Assembly (NCBI GenBank): GCA_963845285.1
Contig: CAWJRO010000010.1
Span: forward strand, 1 to 64,000
Source: Methanobacterium_C sp963845285
GTDB taxonomy: Archaea > Methanobacteriota > Methanobacteria > Methanobacteriales > Methanobacteriaceae
Length of the DNA stretch: 64,000 bases
Direction: 5' to 3'
Below, piece after piece: positions 46,334 through 55,788 of this stretch (positions are counted from its first letter, which is position 1; every line of letters begins with the position of its first letter). A program made the translations under genes and the position numbers. Under the pieces are notes generated by a model. The model ran no database searches and had not been told where the DNA came from. It was given only the letters and a program-made list of their open reading frames with translations.

Positions 46334-48292
46334 ATTAAGTGGAAATTATTTATGACTATGTTCCTCTTATTTGGGGTGGTGATGTTCTGTTTAGGTGATG
46401 TATCAGCTTCAGATTCAAACAATTCTAGTGTTATGACAACTTCTAATGTTGTGGCTGATGTTAATGTACCTGTTGTGAAATCAGTGGATCCTTCTAATGG
46501 TGCTGTGAATGTTCCGAAGGATAAGGCTATTACAGTCACGTTTAGTGAGCCTGTTAAGTTGGGTAATGGTTGGATTGAGCTTCAAAGCAGTAACGGTACA
46601 CTGGTACCTATAAGTAAGTCAGTAAACAATAACACGTTATCAATAACACCAAATGTTGCGTTAAATTCTGGAACTAGATACGCCATACTCATACACACTG
46701 GCAGCGTAACTGATTCAGATGGTAACAAAGTGGCTGGTTATGTGTCTCGCTTCACCACATCATCAGATGCTATTGTGCCTGTTGTGAAATCAGTGAACCC
46801 TTCTAATGGTGCTGTGAATGTTCCGAAGGATAAGGCTATTACAGTCACGTTTAGTGAGCCTGTTAAGTTGGGTAATGGTTGGATTGAGCTTCAAAGCAGT
46901 AACGGTACACTGGTACCTATAAGTAAGTCAGTAAACAATAACACGTTATCAATAACACCAAATGTTGCGTTAAATTCTGGAACTAGATACGCCATACTCA
47001 TACACACCGGCAGCGTAACTGATTCAGATGGTAACAAGGTGGCTGGTTATGTATCCCGCTTCACCACATCATCAGATGCTATTGCGCCTGTTGTGAAATC
47101 AGTGAACCCTTCTAATGGTGCTGTGAATGTTCCGAAGGATAAGGCTATTACAGTCACGTTTAGTGAGCCTGTTAAGTTGGGTAATGGTTGGATTGAGCTT
47201 CAAAGCAGTAACGGTACATTAGTACCTATAAGTAAGTCAGTAAACAATAACACGTTATCAATAACACCATTAAGTGCTTTAATTCAGGGTATGAAATATA
47301 CTTTGTTAATACATACAGGTAGTGTGACTGATTTGGCTGGTAACAAAGTGGCGGGTTATGTAACTCGTTTCACCACAGCATCTCCTGTTATGACTTTCAC
47401 CCCAGCTCAGATATTGGATGCATCTGCAAGGGTGAAAGCTTATGTAGACTTGCACCATGGACTGCCAACTTATGTGACCATAGGTTCAACAAATATTTCA
47501 ATGGCCAAGTTCCTACAAATGATGAGCATTGAAGTACTGCAGATCAACAATGGAACAAACAATCCTATTCCATATGTAAATGTGAATGCACCTACAAATC
47601 CATCAGATAATGTTGGATCAGGAAACATTTACACGACAGAATATCTAAGTTTGGCTCAACAACTCAAAAACATTGCAGGTGGAACAGCCCCAAATTACAT
47701 TTCCAGTTCTCAGGGAAATATCCAGTTCGATTCAGCAGTTTACATGTACTCAAGAATACTAAACTACTACAAAAACAACAATGCACTACCGAACTATGCA
47801 GCAATATACCCATGGACAACAATTACAAATGCAGGTTTGAAAGATTATTTGCAAGCTACGGCTAATTGTCAGTCTAATAATGCTCAAATAATCGCTTTGT
47901 CTAAGTCCATTATTGCTAATGCTGGTGCAACTACTACGTATGCTAAGGCAGTTGCAATATTTAACTGGGTGAGAGATAACATTGGTTATTCTTATTACTA
48001 CAACACTCAGTATGGTGCTGTGGGAACATTGAATGCAGGTACTGGAAACTGTTGTGACACATCACATTTGTTGATAGCACTTGAAAGAGCTGCAGGTATT
48101 CCAGCACGTTACGTGCATGGGGACTGCCACTTCAGTGATGGCTGGTATGGTCATGTTTGGGCGCAAGTGTATGTTGATGGAACATGGTACACTGCGGATG
48201 CTATAAGCTCACGAAACTCATTTGGAGTTGTGAACAATTGGAATACAGCAACTGCAAAAATACACAATACATATGCGGAACTACCATTTTAA
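46334..48292 (+). CDS. Secreted pseudomurein endoisopeptidase-like protein (PeiW/PeiP related)
   Basis: About 652 residues. A signal peptide (LFMTMFLLFGVVMFCLGDVS) is followed by three Big_5-type Ig-like repeats of 103 residues, nearly identical in DNA; then pseudomurein-binding repeats (FTPAQILDASARVKAYVDLH and the NNALPNYAAIY copy), and a C-terminal transglutaminase-fold cysteine protease: GTGNCCDTSHLLIALERAAG with Cys573/574, GHVWAQVYVDGTW with the His, and TADAISSRNSF with the Asp. This order of binding repeats plus C71-type protease is that of the prophage PeiW/PeiP enzymes that cut pseudomurein cross-links; here no phage genes surround it, so it may be a host wall-remodelling enzyme. 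Start: ATT 46334, seven bases after GGAGG; ATG 46352 is too far. Confidence 0.88.
   Translation: MKWKLFMTMFLLFGVVMFCLGDVSASDSNNSSVMTTSNVVADVNVPVVKSVDPSNGAVNVPKDKAITVTFSEPVKLGNGWIELQSSNGTLVPISKSVNNNTLSITPNVALNSGTRYAILIHTGSVTDSDGNKVAGYVSRFTTSSDAIVPVVKSVNPSNGAVNVPKDKAITVTFSEPVKLGNGWIELQSSNGTLVPISKSVNNNTLSITPNVALNSGTRYAILIHTGSVTDSDGNKVAGYVSRFTTSSDAIAPVVKSVNPSNGAVNVPKDKAITVTFSEPVKLGNGWIELQSSNGTLVPISKSVNNNTLSITPLSALIQGMKYTLLIHTGSVTDLAGNKVAGYVTRFTTASPVMTFTPAQILDASARVKAYVDLHHGLPTYVTIGSTNISMAKFLQMMSIEVLQINNGTNNPIPYVNVNAPTNPSDNVGSGNIYTTEYLSLAQQLKNIAGGTAPNYISSSQGNIQFDSAVYMYSRILNYYKNNNALPNYAAIYPWTTITNAGLKDYLQATANCQSNNAQIIALSKSIIANAGATTTYAKAVAIFNWVRDNIGYSYYYNTQYGAVGTLNAGTGNCCDTSHLLIALERAAGIPARYVHGDCHFSDGWYGHVWAQVYVDGTWYTADAISSRNSFGVVNNWNTATAKIHNTYAELPF
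46469..47390 (+). repeat. Three 309-base in-gene tandem repeats
   Basis: CCTGTTGTGAAATCAGTG begins at 46469, 46778 and 47087, so the unit is 309 bases (103 codons). Units 1 and 2 are almost identical at DNA level, silent sites included; unit 3 is the same up to about 47267, then drifts. They encode the Big_5-like Ig repeats. This uniformity implies recent duplication or ongoing conversion and allows length change by slippage. Confidence 0.92.
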
Positions 48293-48613
48293 TTCTCCAA
48301 TTTTTTATTTTTTTAAATAGTTTAAAGTCGTTTTGTGATTTCATAAAAATTGTTTTGAATGGATTTGGGTTAAGGACTATTTTTAAATACCTAAAAATTG
48401 AAGATCCTTTCGCTATTATCATTGAATCGGTGCAAAAACTGGCCATATATCCTGTTGAAAGTTGGATTGATTTAACGCACAAATTATGTCTGAATCTAAA
48501 ATAATCTGCAGGAATCTTTGCATTAAATTTACGGTGCAAAAAAATGCACAAAAAACCGGAGATGAGTGATTTAATTTAACATGAAAAAATATTTCTTTCA
48601 TTATAAAACTATT

Positions 48614-48720
48614 GAGACTGTCTCATAATTACTTTTAACATGTATAATTTTGCTTATTTTTGGATTTAAAGCTTTATTTATCCTTATTTTTTTGCAAATT
48701 CTGAACTATGGGACAGCCTC
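48614..48720 (-). mobile_element. MITE-like element, copy 5
   Basis: A 107-base copy, inverted relative to copy 1. It starts GAGACTGTCTCATAATT and ends AACTATGGGACAGCCTC. TATT flanks it on both sides (48610-48613 and 48721-48724). It lies downstream of the endopeptidase-like gene, in a 750-base gap that otherwise holds only a copy of the second repeat family. Confidence 0.88.
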
Positions 48721-48806
48721 TATTCAATTAAAAATTTGCATTCATCACCAAATTTTGTAAATAAAATAAGTTAATGATCTAAATAAAATATTATAAAATC
48801 ATAGTT

Positions 48807-48933
48807 AAGTACTAAGTTTTACATTATTTATCTAAATAAACCTGAAAAATAGCTTAATCTGAGTAAAAAACAGTTTAAATAAACTTATTATTTCAACAAG
48901 ATCTTAAGCTTAATAAGTTACTTCCTTAACTAT
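48807..48933 (+). repeat. Second repeat family, copy 1
   Basis: A ~127-base AT-rich sequence beginning around AAGTACTAAGTTTTACATTA, containing AATAAACCTGAAAAA and ending CAACAAG...TTACTTCCTTAACTA. It matches 55569-55850 (same strand, interrupted) and 60869-60974 (other strand). No coding. It might be an old non-autonomous element or a shared regulatory region. Confidence 0.65.
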
Positions 48934-49039
48934 ATTTAAAAAATAGCAAAAAAATTTAGAAAATGGCAAGAAAACTTTCAATTTTTGTTTTATGGAATGA
49001 CATCTTCAACCATGTTTCGTTAATCTCATGGAACTAAAA

Positions 49040-49113
49040 CGGGCCGAGAGGGATTTGAACCCTCGATGACAGGATTAAGAGTCCTGCGCACTGCCAGACT
49101 GTGCTACCGGCCC
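49040..49113 (-). tRNA. tRNA-Lys (anticodon CTT)
   Basis: The minus strand folds as a 74-base tRNA: acceptor GGGCCGG pairs with the 3' TCGGCCC (one G-T), D-arm around TAGCACAGTCTGGCAGTGC, anticodon stem CAGGA/TCCTG with loop CTCTTAA giving anticodon CTT (Lys), and a T-arm GAGGGTTCAAATCCCTC. The discriminator is G. CCA is not encoded; TTTT follows directly and may end transcription. No intron. Confidence 0.95.
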
Positions 49114-49877
49114 ATAGCCTTCTTTTTTAAAATAATCATGTTTCAGTCCCAATTTTACTGGAATGAACATTACAAAAATCTAAAATTTTTTTTATGACTT
49201 GTAAAGTCCTGAAACTTTTCATTTTCATGAGTTTTTGTGAAGATCTAAAAATCGTACACCATCTGCAAATATATGTACAAATTAAATAGTCCATTCTAGT
49301 TTAAAAACCTTTTTATTTAAACACTTAACTATCACTGTAAGAAAACATTCATTGTATTCATCTTTTCTCCAAACATTTTCTTCCCAAATTTAGTTATCAA
49401 ATTTGTATGACTGTTTAATACCCAACAAACATATTCCCTATTTTATTACATCCTTTTCAATGCAACTGCGAAACTTAAATTTTAAATCATCATTTTCATT
49501 TGCAACCTTTTATAATACATTGTTTTTCATCGTACACTAAAATTTTTTTACATTCCTGAACATCTTTTTTTGTTTCATTATTAAATGATTATGGGATTAT
49601 TTAAACTTAAAAATTTACTAACTCATTTAATTCAGATTTTAGAGATTTTAAAGTAAAGAACAAATTATAACAGTTAATAGAAAAATTTATTAATTTTTAA
49701 ATTTTTCCGTTATGTTTATTATTACCTTAATTTAAATAACTACTAATCAGGAGGCTGGTATAATGAAAGTTATCGTCGTATAAGTTCGACGTTAAACTCC
49801 GATGTGGCAAAAATGTGGCATGGTCAATTCACGCAATGCGGATTTGATTGATGAACAAACCATTTAGGAGGGTTTAA
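49114..49877. other. Intergenic region with a six-codon leader frame
   Basis: Mostly AT-rich up to 49740. Then TCAGGAGGCTGGTATA precedes ATG 49763 of a six-codon frame (MKVIVV, stop 49781-49783). After it comes an unusually GC-balanced stretch (about 49784-49845) with ATGTGGCA repeated at 49802 and 49813. It lies directly upstream of the ribosome site for the secreted protein and could be a leader RNA, or a small frameshifted gene. Confidence 0.4.
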
Positions 49878-50348
49878 ATTAAAATTAAACTTTTTGGAAT
49901 ACTTTTACTTATAGGAATTTTCATGATCCTTCCAGTTTCAAGTGCAGCTCCAAACCCTGTACCAGTTATAGGGGGTTATTTTCAACCTGGAGGGATGTAT
50001 GAAGGATATTCAGGGTATCATTATTGGGTGAATTATGATCCAAGCTCGGGTGAATATGGAGTTCTTGAAAAAAACCCGAAAGGAACTGTAGAAGGTGAGT
50101 TAACTTCTTCAGTTACAGACACAGATTACGATGGTTGTACTGGAGCTGATAAATTGGTTTCTGGTGCACGTTATTGGTTGATACCTGCAACACAGGATCA
50201 AATTGATGAATGGTATCATCCACACAAAGAGGTAGCACAACCACAACAACCAGTAATCAAACATAAGACACAAGAAGAATTGATGTTTGATGCGTTAAAT
50301 CAATATAAAGATGTGGATATGTTAAGAAACAGTCATCAAATACAATGA
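49878..50348 (+). CDS. Secreted protein with an unnamed domain shared with the 59.4-kb protein
   Basis: About 156 residues. A clear signal peptide, IKLFGILLLIGIFMILPVSS, precedes the mature start near AAPNP. The body has WVNYDPSSG, GVLEKNPKG, GELTSSVT and DYDG, in the same order as the C-terminus of the protein at 59383-60132, so both share a ~70-residue secreted domain I cannot name. A charged tail (about 110-156) follows. Start: AGGAGGG lies five bases before ATT 49878, which begins a proper signal peptide; the ATG at 49923 would leave out most of it. Likely at the cell wall. Function unknown. Confidence 0.75.
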   Translation: MKIKLFGILLLIGIFMILPVSSAAPNPVPVIGGYFQPGGMYEGYSGYHYWVNYDPSSGEYGVLEKNPKGTVEGELTSSVTDTDYDGCTGADKLVSGARYWLIPATQDQIDEWYHPHKEVAQPQQPVIKHKTQEELMFDALNQYKDVDMLRNSHQIQ

Positions 50349-50614
50349 CACTAAATTTTTTTAAAATATTTACATTTTTAAAATAACTTAATTTCTTATT
50401 TTTTTTGATGTAACCCAAATTGACTAGCCAACATGCTAATCAATGAATGTTTTTTAATTTAAGCATTATCTAACTTTTAATTTTCGTTTATATAATTACA
50501 AAAGGTTCATTTACTTAATTATAAAACAAATAAATTACGAAAACAGAAAATGAAATGAAATTAGATCACCAAAACTTCACAATTAAAAGTAAAATAGTAA
50601 AATTAATTAATAAA

Positions 50615-50721
50615 GAGGCTGACCCATAATCCAAAATCTACAAAAAAATAAGGATAAACAACGCTTTAAATTCAAAAATAAGCAAATTTACATGTGTTAT
50701 GAATAATTATGGGTCAGCCTC
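50615..50721 (+). mobile_element. MITE-like element, copy 6
   Basis: A 107-base copy in forward orientation. Its two ends, GAGGCTGACCCATAAT and ATTATGGGTCAGCCTC, are perfect inverted repeats, the best pair in the window. TAAA flanks both sides (50611-50614 and 50722-50725). It uses GACCC/GGGTC where most copies use GTCCC/GGGAC, so both ends changed together. The rest of 50349-51132 holds no gene. Confidence 0.9.
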
Positions 50722-51132
50722 TAAATAAATAAAAAATTAAGGGTATCTTAGAAGCTATATATATCAAAATTTTAGTTAGCTTCTATTTGGATCTCAATTA
50801 ATAATTTACTTTTTTTGAAAATTTAATTAATAATGAATTCCAACATATCCTTGTTGAGAGAAAAGTTATCCCACCTGATCCACGAATGGTAAGTTTATGA
50901 CTGAAAATGCTTCAAAAATTACTTTTATAGTCATTCACCATAAGTCAGTGATGTAACTGTATTAATCTGCCTCAATAACAAAAAAGTGTTTACCTTAATT
51001 TTATAATCCATTTGTTAAACGATTAATTAAGTGAAATGATTAAAATCTAAAATAAAAAAAAATTCTAGAAAATTTTATAAAATTTAATTTAATCAATTTT
51101 CAAGAAGCTTATCCAATAATCCAAGATTTAAA

Positions 51133-51369
51133 TTATTCTACTACTTCAGCGAAAGCAAAGTTCCTTCTGGTAGAATTAATTCTAATTTTAACTTCATCGC
51201 CAACTTTAGCGCCTGAAACAAAAACCACAAAACCTTCTATACGGGCAATTCCGTCTCCGTCTCTACCTGTATCTTCAATTTTAACATCGTATTCTGCTCC
51301 TTCACTTACAGGATTAGAATTACCTCTATCACTACTGTAATTATTTCCAAACAAATTTATCACTTCCAT
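51133..51369 (-). CDS. Archaeal TRAM-domain protein
   Basis: A 78-residue, single-domain TRAM protein. GAEYDVKIEDTGRDGDGIAR (24-43), then IEGFVVFVSGAKVGDEVKIR and the RRNFAFAEVVE end are the family's RNA-binding beta-barrel. Such small TRAM proteins are abundant in methanogens and act as RNA chaperones, in some species during cold stress. The N-terminal ~20 residues are Asn/Ser-rich and flexible. Single gene. Confidence 0.93.
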   Translation of the reverse strand: MEVINLFGNNYSSDRGNSNPVSEGAEYDVKIEDTGRDGDGIARIEGFVVFVSGAKVGDEVKIRINSTRRNFAFAEVVE

Positions 51370-51847
51370 TTTTTAGCCTTAAATTAAAGGCTCAATTAGT
51401 ATATTGATTTTAAGAACATATAAAGTAATGTAAAAAACGGTATTTTAAATTTTAAAAATATTTTCATAATTTTTGTTTAAAATTCGTTATGATCCATAAA
51501 ATTTAACATTCTTAATCACTTAATTAGTCTATCAACAGTACTATATAAACATTTGCTAAACATATCATATAAACACTTTAAACCATTTAATTGGTTAAAC
51601 AAATGAAATAAAACCGAATTAATTTAACTAAATTATTTGGGTTGCCCTGTCTTAAACTAAGAATTTTTCTATTATTGTTCTTCGTTAATTCTTATAATTT
51701 GATATTGATATCTTTAAGCATGTTCTGGGATACTACAAACGTAAGTTAATGCATACACCCTCTTTTTAAATTGCATTTCACACAATCAAACAAGATTCAC
51801 TGAAAAATGCGAGTCTACAAATTTAAACATTAATTTTTAAAAAATTC
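51370..51847. other. AT-rich intergenic stretch
   Basis: About 480 bases with no gene or repeat recognised; it holds the TRAM promoter. Confidence 0.4.
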
Positions 51848-52784
51848 TTAAAAGACATAAGTAGTACCTACAGTATTGAGAACAACTTTTTCATGCATTG
51901 CCTCTTTGAATTTGTTAATAGAATTCCATCCAGTGCAGTGCATTGGCACCACATAATCATGATTTATCCTTTCCATTTCTTTTATTGTGGGTTCAATTAT
52001 TGGCTCAAATATGGGTCCTGTGAGGTGAAAACCCCCTAGTACTGCATGAACTTTGTCTTTTTTGGCGATTTTCTGTGCATAATTTACTGTGTTGATTATT
52101 CCTGCATGGGCACATCCACTGATAACCACCAGTCCTTTATCTTTCAGTTTAATAACCAGTCCTTGATCATCATTAAATGGATCAACCACCCATTTGTCAT
52201 TAATTTTCACCTCTGCCCATGGAAACCCCTTTTCAAATGTTGTAGTTCTTTCCACTTCACCTGTTATTAACATAAGTTCTGAGGCCAATGTAGAAGGTCC
52301 CCTACATTTAATGATTTCAGTTCCTGTTAGTTTCAAAACTTCTTCATCTAATCCCGGTACATGAATAGGGGCACTTGAAGCAGGGTTGTTAATGCGTCGC
52401 TCAAGAAATGCTTCAGGATGAAGCGCTAAAGGAATTTCTCCAGAAACCACTGTTCATGAACTTCAACAGTCCACCGATGTGATCAAAATGGCCATGGCTC
52501 AAGACTATTGTTTCTACCTTATTTAAATCAATATTTAATGCATTTGCATTTTGGAATAAACATTCTGTAGATATTCCTGTGTCCATCAGTATCACATGTT
52601 CTTCTGAACCTGCAAAAATTTTTATAAAACATGATAATCCATGTTCAGCAAGAACAGGTTTTTCAGGGTCAAATGGCGGCCGCACATCAATTTCTGAGCT
52701 CTGCTCCATGAACATATCCGTGTAATTATCAACCAGAACTGTTACTTCCAATTTATCTGCTTCTCTTAATCTTAATTCCTTCAT
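51848..52784 (-). pseudogene. COG1237 metallo-hydrolase, single frameshift
   Basis: Two frames make one enzyme. ATG 52784 gives the N-terminal part with ILMDTG and VLSHGHFDHIGGLLKFM (about 94-110), the zinc motif HxHxDH. Between about 52440 and 52456 the frame shifts by one, and the protein goes on as SGEIPLALHPEAFLERRINN, ISGCAHAGIINTV, VLGGFHLTGP and PMHCTGWN. This is the MBL-fold family annotated as 7,8-dihydropterin-6-methyl-4-(beta-D-ribofuranosyl)-aminobenzene-5'-phosphate synthase-like (COG1237), and all later metal ligands remain. Repaired length is ~312, normal. A single lesion with everything else intact means recent inactivation or a sequencing error. Confidence 0.85.
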
Positions 52785-53063
52785 AACTGATAGCAGTTCA
52801 AGATAGTTTATATAATTTCTTGGCTATGGCTGCTCAATCATGAATGTTTTTAAAAGTGTGTCAATAATTGGAGTTAATAAATAAAATAAATTAGAACCAA
52901 TTAAAGATAAACTATATACTCCTTCAAAACAGATCTATACTAGAACACAAACTAAAGGTTTGTTCTATTTTTTAAATTAATCCTTTAACACCATAAATTG
53001 CCTTGTATGGAACTATAAACTCTTTAATATCACGCATAAACGAAAACAATGGAGATGTTATAA

Positions 53064-53336
53064 TTGTTAAAGAATGAGTTAAAACAATTAAATAAAAATC
53101 TAATTTTAAAGGTTCGAGAGGGTAAATGTGGAAATATCACAATTTATGAGATGCTAAAGGCCGTTACTGTGTTTGATAACAAATGGGGACAGGAGTATTT
53201 ACTTGATCATCGTGCAGATGAAAATATAGATGAGCTTCTGAGAATGATTAATGACATCGTGAACGACATGAGGGATGGGCAAATGAATATTCCAGATCTT
53301 ACGGCTAAATATTTAGACAGGATCCCACAGAGCTGA
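53064..53336 (+). CDS. Small protein of unknown function
   Basis: A 90-residue protein, probably helical, starting at TTG 53064 behind GGAGATG with 7-base spacing. It has a mildly basic start, a single cysteine (EGKCGN), then TIYEMLKAVTVFDNKWGQEY and a charged helical C-terminal half. No family recognised. It lies between the broken COG1237 gene and the zinc-ribbon GNAT gene, facing away from both. Its good ribosome site and compact frame make it likely real. Confidence 0.6.
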   Translation: MLKNELKQLNKNLILKVREGKCGNITIYEMLKAVTVFDNKWGQEYLLDHRADENIDELLRMINDIVNDMRDGQMNIPDLTAKYLDRIPQS

Positions 53337-53443
53337 TGTTTTATATCTTGAGGATGTTTTATACCCTAAAAATATTTAATTCTAATTAAATAATTAAATT
53401 TTTTAAACTGTAGAAACTTAATACTTTTTTTAATCAATTCTCG

Positions 53444-54187
53444 TTAAATTAAGCTTTGCGAATTGGTATTGATTGATTTTATCTGTTTATCAAACTCTGA
53501 TGATGTATAAAAATTTTTTGGGATAAATTTTCCATCAACTTCTTCAGCATAACCTAAATTCAATAGAATTTCTTTTAATTGACTATTTGAGGATAGTTCA
53601 ATACCAAATTTTCCATCAGCTTTTCTTGCATAATTTTCAGCCCAGAATTTAAGTGCTTTACTATCATAACCTTTTTTTCTTTCTTCTTTGAGAATGTAAA
53701 TCTGGAATAATAAATCACTATACATATAACCAGTTCCAAATTCTCCATCATATGTTGTCCAATCTAAAAATCCGATATATTTTTCACTTTTCTTATCAAA
53801 CAACAAAAGAATACCCATTTCATCTTTTTCATCAGTATCAACAATATCAAGAGGGTTTCCCAAGCTTTCGTCATTAGCTGAAATATAATTCAAAGTCATA
53901 AAAGTTTCCCAATCTTGGTTACTGGATCCTAAAACGGAGTATAATGTCTCATTTATTTTATCTGCTCTTTTGCAAATTGTTGGATTCCATTTTAAGTTTA
54001 ACAAGTCCTCAGCATTATGTATACGTCCTTCAAATTCAATAGCAAGTTTATTTTTACAAATAGGACAGAAATAACCTGATCCAAACCAATCTTTAGTCTC
54101 TTCATTTAAATTTACATTCATTCCACAATTATTACACATTGAAACTATATTACTTCCCTCTTTTTTTATATATCCTCCAAGTTTCAT
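53444..54187 (-). CDS. Zinc-ribbon protein with GNAT-like domain
   Basis: A 247-residue protein. The N-terminal zinc ribbon has CNNCGMNV (18-25) and CPICKNKL (41-48). A linker leads to a C-terminal GNAT-like acetyltransferase (about 95-225): GILLLFDKKSEKYIGFLDW is the central strand pair, IYILKEERKKGYDSKALKFW the acetyl-CoA loop (R-K-K-G-Y-x-x-x-A), and a final LGY motif. Substrate unknown; the ribbon suggests a nucleic acid or protein target. The ATG follows GGAGGC. No operon partner. Confidence 0.75.
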   Translation of the reverse strand: MKLGGYIKKEGSNIVSMCNNCGMNVNLNEETKDWFGSGYFCPICKNKLAIEFEGRIHNAEDLLNLKWNPTICKRADKINETLYSVLGSSNQDWETFMTLNYISANDESLGNPLDIVDTDEKDEMGILLLFDKKSEKYIGFLDWTTYDGEFGTGYMYSDLLFQIYILKEERKKGYDSKALKFWAENYARKADGKFGIELSSNSQLKEILLNLGYAEEVDGKFIPKNFYTSSEFDKQIKSINTNSQSLI

Positions 54188-55103
54188 TTTTTTTGCCTCC
54201 GGTTTTACTTGCCTTTACATTATTACCAAAATAAATATGCAAGAATTATTTAAGAATAAAAAATCGGATTTAGATGCAAAATTTTTGTTATCAAGTCTGG
54301 GAATAATTTCCATAAAACCACGTATTAACATGACATTTGCCCCCAATTTGAACTCTGCAATCGCCATATATTTACTTAGACAAATTGCAATGGTTTCTTT
54401 ATCAAAATCCTGCCTCATATCTCATGAAAAAACCAATCCATCAATTGATTTATTTCTCAGATACGACCGACACCAACTTGGATATGTATCTTAATTTATG
54501 ATCCCCATGATTAATAATATTATAGGACAAGTAAATCAGAAAACTTATATTGGGATTCAAATTTGAGATTAACTGGTTAAACAAAGATTAATAACACTTT
54601 TATGAAAAAACTTATTAATATTTTGGACCAAATGTGAGGCAGATAAGCACGTTAAAAAAATGTAAACAATAAAAACCCATTTTAAAGAGTTAAATGTAAA
54701 AAGGTAGTGGGATGAGAACTAATTAATTAATATTAATAATATATCATGTCTAGTTTCTATTTTTCATTCAAAATTCATTAATAACTTGCTGTTGAACTTT
54801 TTTTAGAGTTCAATTTGAGACAAGTTCCATAATTATCAGGTTTTTGATCTCTGATTTTAAGGAAACCTCCTCTAAAATTACCAACTAAAATAAATCTAAA
54901 ATAAATAATAAATTATATGAATCACATTATATAATATATTATAAAATAGTTGAACAATATTATAGATAAATTTAATAATTTTATTTATGTTTCAATTTAA
55001 AGAGAAAAAAAATGAACAAATTTTAATTAATGTTGGGATAGATTAATGGGTTTAAATAAATTTCATAAATGCAATAATAGTTGTAAATGGGGTGAAATTT
55101 AAA
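54188..55103. other. Gene-poor stretch
   Basis: About 900 bases. Open frames overlap on both strands at 54215-54494, but neither has a ribosome site or a recognisable family, so I do not call a gene. The remainder is AT-rich with no repeat. GGGGTGA at 55089-55095 is the ribosome site of the next small gene. Confidence 0.4.
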
Positions 55104-55340
55104 ATGGTTAATGAAAATGACTTGAAAAAATTAAAAGGGGAAGATATTGTATTGATTGACCAAGATGATATATTTAAATGTATGTTAACAAGAATATATG
55201 AAAAAAATAAAGCATTCCAAGTTATATGTGATAAAAACTTAGAGTATAACAGAAGGAGAAATACAAACACATCTATAGTTTATAATTATGTAAATGTAGG
55301 AAAAATTGTGGGGAATAAAGTTTATATTCACTTAGATTAG
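55104..55340 (+). CDS. Small protein of unknown function
   Basis: A 78-residue protein. ATG 55104 is nine bases after GGGGTG; the frame reaches a GTG at 55092, which lies inside that ribosome site. The sequence LKGEDIVLIDQDDIFKCMLT and a strand-rich end (VNVGKIVGNKVYIHL) suggest a small beta-barrel, somewhat like SH3/Tudor-type domains, but no family is identified. No operon partner. The gene is short but has a good ribosome site. Confidence 0.55.
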   Translation: MVNENDLKKLKGEDIVLIDQDDIFKCMLTRIYEKNKAFQVICDKNLEYNRRRNTNTSIVYNYVNVGKIVGNKVYIHLD

Positions 55341-55618
55341 TTCTAGTCAATTATTTTATCGTAACAATACTTGTGAATGTAAATAATTAAGGTAATTAAA
55401 AATCAAAATATTAAATTTATGAATAATATAAATATAAAAAGAATAACTAAATGATTTTATAAAAAAATGAGTTTATTTTAAAGATTCCAAAAATGTACCT
55501 AAACAAACTTTTTGCAAATTTGCAAAGATGCTTCTGTCCCTTTAATGAGTTGATACTTTTTTATAATTAAGTACCAAAAGTTTTACACTATTCATATGAA
55601 TAAACCTGAAAAAAGTAG

Positions 55619-55682
55619 TTTAATCAGACTAAAGTTTAATCAGACTAAAGTTTAATCAGACTAAAGTTTAATCAGACTAAAG
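55619..55682 (+). repeat. 16-base tandem repeat, 4 exact copies
   Basis: TTTAATCAGACTAAAG occurs four times without mismatch (55619, 55635, 55651, 55667). One unit is part of the second repeat family (copy 3 keeps a single unit). The MITE-like copy 7 is inserted in the last TAAA. Expansion by slippage is the simplest origin; there are no spacers, so it is not a CRISPR. Confidence 0.9.
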
Positions 55683-55788
55683 AGGTTGTCCCATAATTCA
55701 AAATTTACAAAAAAATAAGGATAAATAAACCTTTAAATTCAAAAATAAGCAAAATTATATATGTCACAAATAATTATGAGACAGCCTC
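55682..55788 (+). mobile_element. MITE-like element, copy 7 (nested)
   Basis: A 107-base copy, forward. Ends GAGGTTGTCCCATAATT and AATTATGAGACAGCCTC. TAAA flanks both sides (55678-55681 and 55789-55792). It interrupts the second repeat family, giving a direct insertion history. The rest of 55341-56185 holds no gene; the far end has the TFE promoter. Confidence 0.92.

Noticed and set aside
48184..48551. Open frames after the endopeptidase-like gene on both strands
   Set aside because: They partly overlap the end of that gene, have no ribosome site and no protein-like composition.
54215..54494. Overlapping open frames on both strands (67 and 85 residues)
   Set aside because: Neither has a ribosome site or a recognisable family; in AT-rich DNA such frames arise by chance. 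Left as unassigned.
55619..55682. Possible CRISPR array (four exact 16-base repeats)
   Set aside because: The units abut with no spacers, and no cas gene is present. It is a simple tandem expansion; the same holds for the 14-base repeats at 37260-37315.
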